Below, in pieces: positions 45,201 to 57,309 of a DNA stretch of 64,000 bases; the stretch's first letter is position 1; each line of letters opens with the position of its first letter. Made by a program: the position numbers and the translations under genes. This DNA comes from Malurus cyaneus samueli. Taxonomy: Eukaryota; Chordata; Aves; Passeriformes; Maluridae. The DNA is taken from positions 829,623 through 893,622 of the forward strand of contig VKON01002658.1 of assembly GCA_009741485.1 (NCBI GenBank), in the 5' to 3' direction. Under the pieces are notes generated by a model, which was not told where the DNA came from, searched no databases, and was given only the letters and a program-made list of their open reading frames with translations.

Positions 45201-46857
45201 CTCCAAGCAGCAAATATCACTGACTTGCAGTCTTGGATTGTTGTTTTCCTTCTTTTTTTTTTGTTGTGATCAGAGCAATGAATATGGATTCACTGATGGG
45301 ATTCACTGATGGGAATCCTTTCAGGATTTGCTGGGGTTTTGTCTCTCCCTGAATATTCTTTTAAAGTATTCTTGGGCAGTTTGGAAGTTGTGGGACCTCA
45401 TACCAGGAGAAGCAAAGTTTCAAACCAGCCCAGAGTCATGGCCTGTCCTGCTGGACGTGCCTTGGCTGCATCTGGATTTAAATCCGTAGTTCTGGTCTAA
45501 ATAGAAACAAAAATTACAACAGAAACAAAAATTAAGAGAACAACCCAAGCAAGGAGATGGAGAAAGAAATTATTGATGACTGACTTCCACAAAAAAAAAG
45601 AAAGCAACTCTGAGTCCTGACTGTGGGTGTGTTTTGGGAGCAATTTGGGATGAATCCTGATGGGAGAGAGGTGCAGGGAAAGGGAAAGGCAAAATGATGC
45701 AGATGCAGAGCTCACCACTGCTCTCCACATGCTTGTGGTTCCAAGGATGATAAAAGTAGCGTGGAGTGGTTTAGTTGCTATGGGAGAAGTGCTAAAAAGG
45801 GCTGGAACTCCTGTAGATCTGGGATCCTTTGGGTATTTAATGTACAATTTCTGCTGAGGACACTCCGAATGATACCTCTGACTCAAAATCGCTTAAATGT
45901 TGAAACATGTGGTCCTGTATGCTGTTCACTAGGAAACAACTGGCTCTTCCCAACTGCCAAATTCAAATAAAATCACGCTGTAGGATTGGGGAATCCACAG
46001 CAGCTCCGAGGAACTTTAATAGAGAGGGGTTTGTACTGAAAAGCCAACCTGACGTGTAGAAAAACGCTGATTAAAGCCGGTGTCGTATATCAGTAACAGA
46101 TAATGAAATGTTAATAGCTGAGAAGTTTTTCAATTAAAAATGAACTGGTTTGTGGCCTCTTGATTTCTTCAGGGGGCCGGGGCCACGGCGCTGTCGTTTG
46201 CGGCGTTCCCCGCTACAGTAATCATTTTAATAAAATGCAATTATCTGCATAATTAATTTCTTTGACTGCTCTGCTGTGTCCTTCTCTTGCAGAGGCCAGA
46301 ATGTCAAAGATCAAGTAGACTGGAGAAAATAAAAAATTCGCATTGTGAAAGGATATAAAAAAATACTTGGAATTTCAATGCATTGGCTTCTATTTATCTC
46401 AAATGTCAAGGGCAGTGTAAAATGTATTTTTAAAATGTGTTTTTGTATGGTTTGAGCCCATTCTTGGCGTAGTTGTGAATCTAGAGGGGCCATTGTTCTT
46501 TGAGAGAGTTTGAGGGGGTTTCTTTGTACAAAGTGACAAAAAGAAGACTTGGAGTACTGGGCTGCCATTGTTCCTGTGCGGCGCTGTAAAATTTGATTTG
46601 AAATTAGGACCTCGGGGCAAGCTCTTCAATAGCCAGTTTTTATTTTCTGCCAGCATTTTAATCACTCTTGGGCTTAAAGTGGATGACCAACATAATGCCT
46701 CTATGTTTAATAGAACAGTTCATATCTTGAAGGCCAGTTAACTGAATTCAGGGATCTGTCATCTGCCCAACATTAGTCTTTTCTGTTTCCTGTCTATTTA
46801 TGAAGATAGCTCTGCACTCCAGCCAGCTCTCAAAGAAGAGCAACTCTTTCTTTCTCA
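42291..46857. other. Unique non-coding sequence with two CpG-bearing patches
   Basis: CpG clusters lie at about 42,770-42,805 and 46,165-46,215. The second leads into an AT-rich block (46,215-46,265) with TAATCA and TAATTAA homeodomain-type cores and looks like a conserved element. A 14-bp unit repeats twice at about 45,288-45,315 (GATTCACTGATGGG). The longest frame, 129 codons on the minus strand (45,497-45,886), has no recognised domain. Confidence 0.4.
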
Positions 46858-46951
46858 TTTTTTTCCCCTTTCCTTTTTTTCCCTTTCCTTTTTATCCCTT
46901 TCCTTTTTTCCCCTTTCCTTTTTTCTCTTTCCTTTTTTTTCCTTTCCCCTC
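46858..46951. repeat. Pyrimidine tandem repeat, about 15-16-bp unit
   Basis: About six copies of a C3-4/T3/C2/T6-8 unit form an uninterrupted polypyrimidine strand broken only by one A. It resembles in composition, but not in unit, the large tract at 54 kb. Confidence 0.93.
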
Positions 46952-47269
46952 TGAATTTCTGCAGAGCACTGACATCTCTTTTAGTGATCTCTTAAAGGAG
47001 CCGGGTGCTGCGGCGTCAGCCCCGTAAATGTCACCAGATGGGGCAGGGAGGGAGGCACAGATGGAGGGGTCACATTTCCCACTGAAATGGGATCATGGGG
47101 AGGGAAAAGTGACACCTTGGCCTGAGCTTGGGGCATCTCCTTGGGATTCACATTCAGGGGTGTGTGAGCAGGGAAACAAGGAGATGGAAAATTGGGGAGG
47201 AAATACAGATTTGAAAGAGCTGATGTCCAGGTTGAACTTAGGACAACGAGGGGCTGTGGAGTGTTTTAT
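46952..47269. other. Unique spacer between two tandem arrays
   Basis: About 320 bases of mixed, G-leaning sequence with no feature I can support. A plus-strand frame crosses it into the 79-bp array. Confidence 0.5.
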
Positions 47270-47650
47270 CCAGTTCCAAGGGTATTTGCTGTCTTTGGGT
47301 TATTGAACACTGTGGATGGGTTCATCCTGGTTCCAAGAGTGTTTGGTGCAGTTCCAGGGGTGTTTTGGTGTTTTTGGGTTATTGAACACTCTGGATGGGT
47401 TCATCCTGGTTCCCAAGAGTGTTTGATCCCATTCCAGGGGTGTTTGCTGTCTTTGGGTTGTTGAACACTCTGAATGGGTTCATCCTGGTTCCAAGAGTTT
47501 TTGGTCCAGTTTCAGGGATGGTTTGGTGTGTTTGGGTTGTTGAACACCCTGGATGGGTTCATCCTGGCTCCAAGAGTGTTTGATCCAGTTCCAGGGGTGT
47601 TTGGTGTTTTTGGGTTATTGAACACTCTGGATAGGTTCATCCTGGTGATC
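47270..47650. repeat. Minisatellite, 79-bp unit, nearly five copies
   Basis: The word (A/G)TTGAACAC recurs at about 47,302, 47,381, 47,460, 47,539 and 47,617, i.e. every 79, 79, 79 and 78 bases. Each unit also contains TGGGTTCATCCTGG and a CCAG...TCCAGGGGTGTTT-type half. Divergence between copies is about 10%. Because 79 is not a multiple of three, successive copies are read in different frames, so the overlapping short frames here are by-products. Confidence 0.97.
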
Positions 47651-48990
47651 CATGCCCATTTTTGCTGGGGAGCTCCCAGGCAGCTTGTCTGGCCCAGGCA
47701 GAGGTGCAGCTCAGGTTTAAATGCATTTAGGAAATAAACAGAAAGGAGCACCCAGGAGTTTTTCCTGGTTTAGGAGCAGCTGCTCTGGGAGTTGGCATTT
47801 CTCTGGCTCAGCTGGAGTTTCCTGCACCCAGCAGTGTCCTGCCCCACATCTGAGCATCCTGTGCCAGCAGGTCCTGCACAGGGCAGGGGTCCTGCCCTCC
47901 TGTCCCCATTGGCAGCACACAGGAGCTTGCTGGGCTGTCAGGGTGGTGACAAACAGGACACTCCAAAAAGCAGCAGCACCGTGCAAACTGCACCTCTCTG
48001 ACAAAGACACAAGCATTGGAACACACATTCCCTCAAAATCGTGGTTGAGATTGCTGTCCTGAGTGCTAATTGTGACAGTGGGGTTAGGGAAAGGACTTCC
48101 ACCATGAGACTGTTTCACACTGACCCCTAACTGGTCCCTAACTGGTGGTGGTTTGTGATTGAGTTAAAGCTGGGCAGAGCTGACACCAGCAGCCCAAAGT
48201 AGAAGGAAAAACGTTTCATATCCCGTTACTAATTATGACCTGGTACACATTACAATTAATTCCTAGCAAGCTGAAATTCAGGGTTAGTTTGCCAGAAATG
48301 AAACGACTTCAAGCACAGATTAGGATATTTCAGTCGCAATCATCTGATGCCTTTGTTGTCTTTATTTGTCTGAAATCAACAGAATCCAGCTTGTTTTCCA
48401 CACTGCCCCTTGTGCAGATGCTGGAGCAGAGTGGCTCACCAGGGCTGGGGATCTGGGAGAGGTTAACATATTCAGCAGCATCAAGCAGAGCTTTTCATTC
48501 ACGTTCAAATGGAGCTGTGTGGGTGGCTCCACAATGTGGGAACCGCTTTTCATTGAAGAATCGGAATATTTTGTAAGGAAGTGAATAGTTGCAAATAATC
48601 TTTTCTGTAACACTGAAATAAAGAACAAGCGAGCTATTCTCAGAACGTACTGAAGCGTTACTGTCTTCAGTGATTTAACAGAGCTGTACAGAAAAGAATA
48701 TTCCAAACTTGACAGATTCATATCCTAATCTTTTGCTCCTTCCCCAGGAGGTTGCGGGGTTGGTGTAGCTGATACCGGGTAAAGCAGAAGGAGTTCAAGG
48801 AATGCATTTGCTCCAGAGCTGCATTTTGGGAAATGCAACTCAATTTCTTAAATGATAAATGTCAGGAAAATCTCCAGCAGTCAGCATGGGGGTGGGTACA
48901 TCCCCAAAACACCCAGCAGCTCATGGGGACCAGAACTTTGGCTCCTGCCAGGCATTGAGGAGACTTTGGGGTTTCATGTAAATATATCAG
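47651..48990. other. Unique non-coding sequence
   Basis: Overlapping frames of 113-133 codons on both strands at 47.7-48.1 and 48.2-48.7 kb shadow one another and have no domain. Nothing else was recognised. Confidence 0.45.
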
Positions 48991-49113
48991 AGCTCTGGAA
49001 CAGTGTGCCCAGAGGGCATTTAAAGGATGTGTAGATGTGGCTTTGGCAGTGGAACAATTGGAATTGATGAACTTAGAGGGCTTTCCCAACCTCAGTGATT
49101 CTCTGCTATAACG
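48991..49113 (+). mobile_element. CR1 LINE, 3' end fragment
   Basis: In sense orientation, the words GAACAG.GTGCCCAGAG, GATGTGTAGATGTGG, GATGAACTTAGAGGG and CCCAACCTCAGTGATTCT fall in the order and spacing of the last 120 bases of avian CR1 elements. These include the segment before the 3' UTR end and the short tail. The fragment is 5'-truncated, as is usual for CR1, and diverged. No reverse-transcriptase coding sequence remains. Confidence 0.88.
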
Positions 49114-51954
49114 TAAGAATGAAATTTTGCTTCCATTATTTGACTGAGGTGAAGCCTCTCCCCGGTGCAGGGTTTGAAGGACAAGGCCAGGCTTTGTGAG
49201 TCCCCAGATCACAATGCACAGTTCTGCATGTCCAGCAGTGATTCTGCAGGGCTGGGCTGGGCTCTCCCTGAAGGAACCTGGAGCATTGCAGGAATCCTGC
49301 ATGGCAGCTGCTGCAGTGTTCCCACAGAACAAAATTTCCATCGAATCCGGACCATCTCCGAGGCCAGACTGAGCAGGTCAGCACCAGCCTGCCCTAAACG
49401 TGATTAACTTTATCCATCTCCTGCTGTAGTTCTTTCCAATCCACTCCAGTGCTTGATTTAATTTTCCTTTTATGTAAACTCCAGGATTCAGCTTCATTAG
49501 AACGATTGCAGGGATTCCCTGCACATGGCTGGCTGCTCTCCTGATCCCTCCAGGGGTTCCTCCCAACCCCTCCGGGCTGCTGAGAGGGGGCAGAACTGCA
49601 GGGTGTGGAAGAGATGGGGTGAAAATGCTGCTCAGAGGGGAAATCTGGTTGGAATTCTGCTCAGGAAAACGAGCAGCAGGTTAAATCTGGTGGGGAGGAG
49701 AGGAGCCAGTCCTGGGACTGCTTTTCTGACCATCCTGTGGAGTAGGTGATCACTAGATAATTTTCTTTATATAATTAAAAATTAGGGTTTTTTTAATTAA
49801 ATAATTAAGAATTAGTTTTAAAATAATTTTGTAAGAAAAAGATTGTAATTTTGTAAGAAACAGCAGTACCTTTATCCTGAATTACCCATTTTGCCTCTCC
49901 CCAGAAATGTACCACGTGCTACACGAGCCTTTAGTTATTGTCACTTTTTTTAACAAGTTCAAAACCCAGCCATGATAATTTCCAAGCTTTAGGACGTTAA
50001 TATTGTACAGACCATTTTAACCACCATTTTAAACTCATTTTCTCACCAAAGGAAAAAAAAAAAGACTTCTGGCTTTTTCCACAATATTAGATCTATCATA
50101 TCAGAGTCCTTTATTGAATATTTTATTGACCGTCTGCTTGCCCTGTGCTCACCTGCCTGACATCCAAAGTTTCTCCCTCTCTGGAGAGGCCACGTCAGTT
50201 CCCATTAAGCAGCTGAGCGTGAATTTTCCCTTCACATTTCCTGTGGATCAACTCCATCCCAGCAGGAGGAACCTGGGCCCTGGTGCATCCCAGGGACAAC
50301 CAGAGCCAGAGCCAACCTTGGCTCGGGGTGGATTTGAGGTGGCCTTGGCAGGGGTGGGCTCCAAACACGAGGATCTTCCCTCTGGGGCTCACATCAGCAC
50401 TTTTTTCTTTGCTTTTTTAAAAAAAAATTGTGCTTTGCACAAATGTAAAGGTATTGAAGAGGAAAATTTCTTCCCCTGGCAAGTTAATTACTTGACTTCT
50501 CATAGAAGCAAAGCTTGGAGCAAGAGGGAAGAGAAAAGTGCATCTTCTGCTTAAATGAGGCAGCCTGGCCAGGAACAGGGGTGTGATGTGCTGAGCTGGT
50601 GCAGATTTAATCATCTCAGTTAATTTTCCAAAATTTTTAATCTGTTATTAATATTTCATTTCATTTTCTGTACACCTTCCTTTTTAAATGATATACCAGT
50701 TAAATTCTGTATTTTCTTTCTTCCTAGAAAACCAGTAGAAGGTTTTGTGTCACTGTAGGGTTTTATGGACATATAAACCCTCAGCACCTTTGAGAGCTCT
50801 GTGCTGAGCCTGCTGCCCTCTCAATAACGTGCCCATGGTTTTTTGCTGTGCTGTGTGACATTTCTTAAATAGCTTTAATATGAAATAAGTATAAATCTTT
50901 CATCATTCCTGTGCTGACAAGGTTGGAATAATGGACAATGTCATTACAGACCTCCCTTCATTTGCAGTGATTGTTTTTCAGACATTGTGGCATCTCTGAA
51001 CAAAGCATCCATGGCAAAGGAAAAGAGAATTTTCCTCCAAGCCATGAAATATTTTAGGCCACCTTTCATGGTGTATTACTTTTTTTTTCTTTTCTTCCTA
51101 GCAGAATCTCAAAATATTTAGAAAATTTGTTTTCCTTCAACACAAAAACTTACAACAGGACAGCTCTATCCGAGCTTTGCTGTTCTTAAAAAGCTCTCAG
51201 AAAAAAAAAGAAAATTTGGAAGAACAGATTGTTAGATTGTGTTTGTAAGGGCATTTTCATTGTGGAGTTGGAGGGGTGAACAAAGTTGGTTCACATCAAA
51301 TCTCTGTGACTGCACTGTGCTGGCAGCAACGTGTCTCTCACTCAAAATGCAATAAGAAAGGGAGGAAATTTCATTTTATTAATTGTGGTTATGAAGCTCT
51401 GTGGAGAAGGGGATCTATAGGGTGCAGTTTTTGGGACATGTAAGGGTCAGGCAGCTTTGGGTTTTTAGTGCCTTTCTTTTCCTAACTTGGTGTCAGATGT
51501 TGTAACTTAATTTATTTTCCCATTAGCTTTTGCTAATGATACTAAAAGTTCTTTTAAAAGCTTTCCTAATTAATGATCTTCTTGCTCCCAAACAAAAACT
51601 ATATTGTCTTTGAGAAGGGCCTGAGTATTTTAAAAACAACGGGCTGCTGGGAGGTTTTATTGCCTCATGAATTTAGGGTCAACACACCTATTATTTGCCA
51701 GAGTTAATTTGTGCTGGGTTATTGACTGTCAGCTTGTTGGGGATATCTGACTCTTGTAAAAGTTACACTCATCTCAAATGGTTGTAATTTTATTCGTGGT
51801 GCTCTGGTGCCACAATATTTAGCTCATAAAAGCAGGGACCAGTTGTACAAAGGCAGGTATTTAACTTCAGGCTGGTGGGAGAGAGGTTGTCACTGCTCTT
51901 TGGATTCCTTCTCTCTCACACTGAATGATTTTAACTTTCTTTTAGATAAGGAGA
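49114..51954. other. Unique non-coding sequence
   Basis: About 49,750-49,860 is AT-rich low-complexity sequence in which TTTTGTAAGAAA occurs twice. The longest frame, 146 codons on the plus strand (50,114-50,554), has no recognised domain. An E-box CCAC-GTG-type word near 49,911 is isolated. Confidence 0.45.
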
Positions 51955-52113
51955 GGGAAAAAGACAACTCTGTTAAAATAATCAAATGTCAAAATTCTGT
52001 TGAAGTTTATATTCAGACTTTTCAGGTGAGAGACTGAAAAGACAACTCCTTTAAAATCATAAGATGTCAAAATGTACAGTATTCTGTTAAAGTTTATATT
52101 CAGACTTTTCAGG
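51955..52113. repeat. Two-copy tandem duplication, 78-87 bp
   Basis: AAGACAACTC (51,961 and about 52,039), ATGTCAAAAT, ATTCTGTT(G/A)AAG and TTTATATTCAGACTTTTCAG (about 52,007 and 52,094) each occur twice. Spacing grows from 78 to 87 because the second unit has about nine extra bases (GTACAGT-type) in the middle. Both copies are otherwise about 90% alike, so the duplication is fairly young. Confidence 0.95.
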
Positions 52114-53979
52114 TGGCTCTGGCTGAGATCAGGGCTTGTCCAAGAGAAGTTTTGCACTTGCAAAAGGCTCAGTGGCACTAAAATAAACAACTTCCACCAA
52201 AAAAAGATGGAAGAGCTTTGTTTTCTGTAGAACTTTGCGTGTCAAGGTGAAATATCTCCAAAATGGAAGCACAGCAGAGAGCAAAACTGGCAGTTGTTTA
52301 AAAATCCCCTCAGAAACCGCCCCTTCTGTGTTCACAATCCTGAATTCCACTGCACGCTTGGGCAATTGTTCCTTCTGGGTTCCCAAGTCTCTGCTGCCAC
52401 CCCAAATCTCAGCCACACATCCTCATGGGGTAAAACCCAGATTTTTGTGTAAAACAGCTTCAAATGCACTGTGCTGAGCCCAAAGTCTCTCACTGTGCTT
52501 TGCTCTCTGAACTCCAGCCGATAAAAAGTTCCTCAGCAGAATCCAAATTAGCACCAGGAAGTCATGACCTGTAATGTGGGAGATGGAAAACATCCATTTA
52601 TTCTGCAGGGTGCTCTGGGAAATCACCAGAATTCAGGAGGGCGCTGAGTTCGATCCTGTCGTCCCAATGTTTTCTCAATCAGGTTTTTTTAATACACCCA
52701 AATATATTATTGGTCTTTCGCTTCATTCTGGGCTGACAGAAACAATTAAAGAATATTCCTGAGATTTTTCTGGATCTCTGCAGGTCCATGGTGCACAAAC
52801 AGGAGTTTGATCTGAGCCCCTTAGCATAGTCAGTTCCTATTAAAAAGGGGAGGGAATTTCTTCCTTCTAAATCTGGGATTGCTGAGCAGGTGCCAGTGGG
52901 ATTCTCTGCTTGAATTCCAGCAAGCTCTGCCTTTTTGCAGTGGATTTTTATTGCTTAAAGAGGGGGAAGCAGCTGAGACTGGTTTGAATTTGGGAGTTTC
53001 CCTGCCTTGGCACCTGAGGAGGCACCTGAAGCATCTCTGCTAATCCTGCATTCACGATCTCTGCCATGGTTCCTTTATAAAAAACACCCCCAACCCTTCC
53101 TGAATTATTTCTGCCAGTTTAAAGCTTTTAAAACTGGAGAACCAAAAGCTGGCTCTGTTCATTTTCTCATGAAATTGTGGCCAGAGCAGTGAATTCATAG
53201 CTAAGCTCTTACTCAGTGGTTACTGTATGATAAACAACTCCTCACCTTGGCCCTGTTTCTGCAGCCATTCCTCACTGTGAGTAGCACTTACAAGCACTGA
53301 GTAGCAGAGAAGGAGGTGATTCTGCTGGCATTACTCGCAGTTGTAGGACCCAGACACATCAGGAGGTCTTTTTGCAAACAAGGCATCGCTTTCCTCAAGA
53401 AGTGCCCATTTTTCCTGCCTGGTTCCTACAGTTACGAAAATTATCCCAAGGGATTAGTGCTGAAAATCAATCAAAAATGAAAGCAGAGAATAGAGAGGAG
53501 AAATTGTGGCCTGGGATATTTGGAAGGAATGAGAAGCTGAGAAGCAGCACTGATGGGAGAGGCATCACCTCATCCCTCCTGTTTTCCCATCACTCTGCTT
53601 GGCTTTCAAAGTGTAAATTAACTCAAAGGTTCAAAGCTTTTGGGAAGGATTCCAGACCTGAGGTCATCTTTTCTGGGTGGTTTATTGGCTGGCCCGTGTT
53701 TCCCCACATCTCTGGTGTTTACCAGCCGAGGGAGTTTATGAAATTTTGATGCAGGAATTAGGTTGTTGCTCATCTTGTACCTTCTTGCTCATATTATTGA
53801 CAGTAGCACTGAACTGCTTGAGGCAGATAGGATCTCAGTGATCGCTGTGCTATTTCAGCGTTCCACTGCTGACAACATCAGAAGTGTTTTAACAGGGTTT
53901 TAATGGGCAGCCTCGGTGGCTCCTTGGAGGCTTGCAAAGAGCTGCTGTGAAAAACCTTTTCTGCTGTGCTGAGCTGACG
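52114..53979. other. Unique non-coding sequence
   Basis: No gene or recognised element. Frames on the plus strand of 80-125 codons (52.2-53.75 kb) lack domains and splice-site framing. Confidence 0.5.
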
Positions 53980-54948
53980 TGCCCTCCTTTCCTTTCCTTT
54001 CCTTTCCTTTCCTTTCCTTTCCTTTCCTTTCCTTTCCTTTCCTTTCCTTTCCTTTCCTTTCCTTTTCCCCTTTTTTTTCCATCGTGTCCCATTCCTTTCC
54101 TCCTTTCCTTTCTTTCCTTTCTCCTTGCCTTGCCTGCCTTGCCTTGCCTTGCCTTCCTTGCCTGCTTGCCTTGCCTTGCCTTGCCTTCCCTTCCCTTCCC
54201 TTCCTTCCCTTCCCTTCCCTTCCCTTCCCTTCCCTTCCCTCCTTCCTTCCCTCCCTCTTCCTTCCTTTCCCCTTCCTTTCCCCTTCCCTTCCCCTTTCCT
54301 TTCCCCTCCTTTCCCCTTTCCCTTTCCTTTCCTTTCCTTTCCTTTTCCTTTCCTTCCTTTCCTTTCCTTTCCTTTCCTTTCCTTTCCCTTTTTTCCTTTC
54401 CTTTCCTTTCTTTCTTTTCCTTTCCTTTCCTTCCTTCCTTTCCTTCCTTTCCTTTCCTTTCCTTTCTGCCTTGCCTTGCCTTGCCTTGCCTTGCCTTGCC
54501 TTGCCTTGCCTGCCTTCCCTTCCCTTCCCTTCCCCCCTTCCCCTCACCTTCCACCTTCCCACCTTCCACCTCCCTTCCCTTCCCCTTCCCTTCCCTTCCC
54601 TCCCTTCCCCTTTCCTTTCCTTTCCTTTCCCTTTCCTTTCCCCTTTCCTTTCCCCTTTCCTTTCCTTTCCTTTCCTTTCCTTTCCTTTCCTTTCCTTTCC
54701 TTTCCTTTCCTTTCCTTTCCTTTCCTTTCCTTTCCTTTCCTTCCTTTCCTTTTCCTTCCTTCCTTTCCTTCCCTTCCTTTCCTTCCTTCCCTTCCTTCCC
54801 TTCCTTCCCTTCCTTCCCTTCCCTTCCCTTCCCTTCCTTCCCTCCTTCCTTCCTTCCCTTCCTTCCCTTCCTTCCTTCCCTTCCCCTTCCCTTCCCTTCC
54901 CCTTCCCTTCCCTTTCTTTCCCCAACCTTCCTTTCCCTTCCCTTCATA
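53980..54948. repeat. Polypyrimidine/polypurine tract of almost 1 kb
   Basis: The plus strand is almost entirely C and T. It is organised in blocks: (CCTTT)n at 53,988-54,064; (CCTTG)n-type at 54,122-54,186 and 54,466-54,512, the only blocks with regular G; CCCTT-rich at 54,187-54,300; then (CCTTT)n and (CCTTC/CCCTT)n to the end. The longest pure (CCTTT)n array is at about 54,655-54,740. All reading frames are open on both strands over up to 352 codons (Lys/Gly/Arg/Glu on the minus strand; Phe/Pro/Ser/Leu on the plus). These are low-complexity artefacts, not genes. Confidence 0.98.
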
Positions 54949-57059
54949 TTTTCATGATACCCCAGAACAAGACTGGACCATTTTGAAGCAGAAAACTTTT
55001 ATTTTTCAGCATTGACAGCGTAGGGTGGAATAAATCCCCTCTTTCTCAAGACAAAGCATTGATTTGATGGCAGCAGTTTCTAGCTGAGTGGTTGCCTTGC
55101 TCTGCTTGTTACCAGAAATGAGGTTTGGAGAACAGCTTTCTTTGGGCTATGGAAAAGCTTTCCCCTCCCTATTTTGCTTAATATAACTATAATGTGCCCT
55201 TTATCACACTTCAACTTGAGTAATCCCAGTGCAGAAATAGTGCAGAAATACCCACGGGAAAAAGCACGAGAAACATACATTATAAAAAACACCCGGGCCG
55301 AGCTCAAAAGATCCACTGACATGTAAATTTAATTAAAAAATTAGAGGTTTTCAATGAGGGCTTGTGTCTTCAATTTGCCAGTTTCCATGACTTCTTCAGC
55401 AAAAGTGTTTCTTTTCTGCATTCTTGGTGGAAAACACGCTGAGGGCTATTACAGTCTCCAAGAAGAGTCTCTATTCTGTGTCACAGGGAAAAAAAAATAA
55501 AATTACCCAAAATATGTACACTTGAAATAAGTAAGAAAAATATCCACTTTCCTGTTTTGTTTTATTTCTATCCTCTAACAAAAGTTAAACTTTCCAGTAA
55601 CCAACAGTGCATGAAAAAGCATGTCCTAACTGTGTGAATAAGCTTCCTTTGGATTGCATGTGCAAATTTTTGGGTGTTTTGGTTCTTTCCATGAAAAATG
55701 GGTGAGATTGGATAAAACAGTGAGTGGGTGAGCAGAGGAAGAGCTGATGGCCAAAGGTAGAGGCTGGGTATAAATAAACTCATGATATCAAATATCCCTA
55801 TTCACAGAGGATTCTGGCTTAAAGAAGGGAATCCCAAAGTTTTTTTAATGGAAATTAATAATTTCTCCATTTACTGCATGTTTAAAGGAAGAAATCCCAA
55901 CAAGAGAACCCCACCTTTCTCAGTGTAATATCCCAGGACTGAGGGGTATCCAAAATCCAGAAATTCCTCTCAATGTCCTCAATCTCAAATCCAGAGCGAA
56001 AATAAAAACTTGAATCTCTTGGCTGCTAAAAACTTAAAAGGAAAATCTAAAGGTCTTTGGAACTCAGCAGGATTAAATGCTTTTCTTAACTCTATTCTTC
56101 CATCCACTCTTCTTTCAGCAAAGCAGAACCTCTCAAATATCAGCAAATATAAAAGCTACTTCTGCTTAATACCCATTAGTTCAGTCTTAATGCAGTAAAG
56201 GCAGTGGCTTTTGTGGTGCTTTCTTAAGTCCAAAGCAGCTGCTCAAAGGACAAAATCTTTGGGTTAAGAGAGAGGAAAAAAACCCCTTTTCTCTGGAATT
56301 TCAACTCCTCAGTAAATAAATGGAGGAGCTGCTCAGAGCAGAGCTCTGACTTTCACACTTTCTGCCTCCAAGCTGGCGGGTTCTGCTGCGAGTTGCAGCA
56401 CTGAAAACCACTGTGGGTTTTGTTTCTCTAACTTAATTAATAAAAACAATTCATCAGTAGCTGATGCCTTTCAGAGTGGTTTTTCCCTGAGTCAGCTTAC
56501 TGGGGAAGAGGTTCATTATAAATTACAATTAGCAAAACAAAAAGGAGTGGGCAGAATGAAGTTTCTGATGTGGTGGGCTTCTCTTGGCCGAGTTTATCTG
56601 AGGAAACTTGAGGCCCAAATTCTGTATTCTCATTTATATACATTGTTCATGTATAAAATGAATAAAAAAAAAGGTTTAAATGAGCAAGAGCAGGAGGGGC
56701 TAAGGGAGGGAAAAGGAGCCAGTGCTGCTTTAGATTTATTTTTATGCAGATTGTTTGTCACCTGTGCTGGTTCAGTGGCTGCTTTGAAGGCAGTCTGGCA
56801 CTGGTGTTGTGCCTTAGGCAAGGTTGTTTGCTGCCTCCCTGGCCATGTTATTTCACTTGCTTTTATGTTCCCTCCCATCTCACAGATTTGCTCTGCCAGT
56901 CTGGATAGGATTGTAGGAAACTCAGCTTTTGGGTTCACCCTGGAACTGCTGCTCACAGCAGCCATGCTTCACCCTGCAGAGGGACACTCAGGGAATGAAA
57001 GGCATTGCAGTGGCCTGCTCATTCCTGAATTTCCCATCAAAAATGGGAATTCAACAAAA
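54949..57059. other. Unique non-coding sequence
   Basis: No gene or clear repeat. A 172-codon plus-strand frame (56,547-57,065) and a 111-codon minus-strand frame overlap at 56.6-57.0 kb. The longer one has a central hydrophobic part but no recognisable family, and its Lys-rich start is a short A run read as codons. Confidence 0.45.
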
Positions 57060-57265
57060 TTTTAATATTTAATATCCATATTCAAATAATTAAATTATAT
57101 AAATACTCTTTCTATAATATATAATTTTACTCTATCATAGATTCCATTATATTTATATTCATTATTTAAACTCTATAATAGTATAATTATAACGTAGATA
57201 TTATTATGTGATCTATATTTTATATATAATATTATTAAAATAATTAATATTTTAATATCTTAACA
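57060..57265. repeat. AT-rich low-complexity stretch
   Basis: About 205 bases of almost pure A+T with TATAAT/ATAATA words and scattered C. It is not a simple microsatellite. It ends shortly before a CR1 tail and might be an expanded A/T-rich target or an old poly(A)-type region. Confidence 0.85.
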
Positions 57266-57309
57266 CATTCTAAACACAATCAGTCAGAAGTCAGAGACAC
57301 AGTTGTTGA

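Noticed and set aside
53889..54986. Frames of 296-352 codons on both strands
   Set aside because: They are forced open by the polypyrimidine tract; translations are low-complexity Lys/Glu/Arg/Gly or Phe/Pro/Ser/Leu with no domain.
56547..57065. 172-codon plus-strand frame
   Set aside because: No domain. The Lys-rich start is an A run read as codons, and a long minus-strand frame overlaps it.
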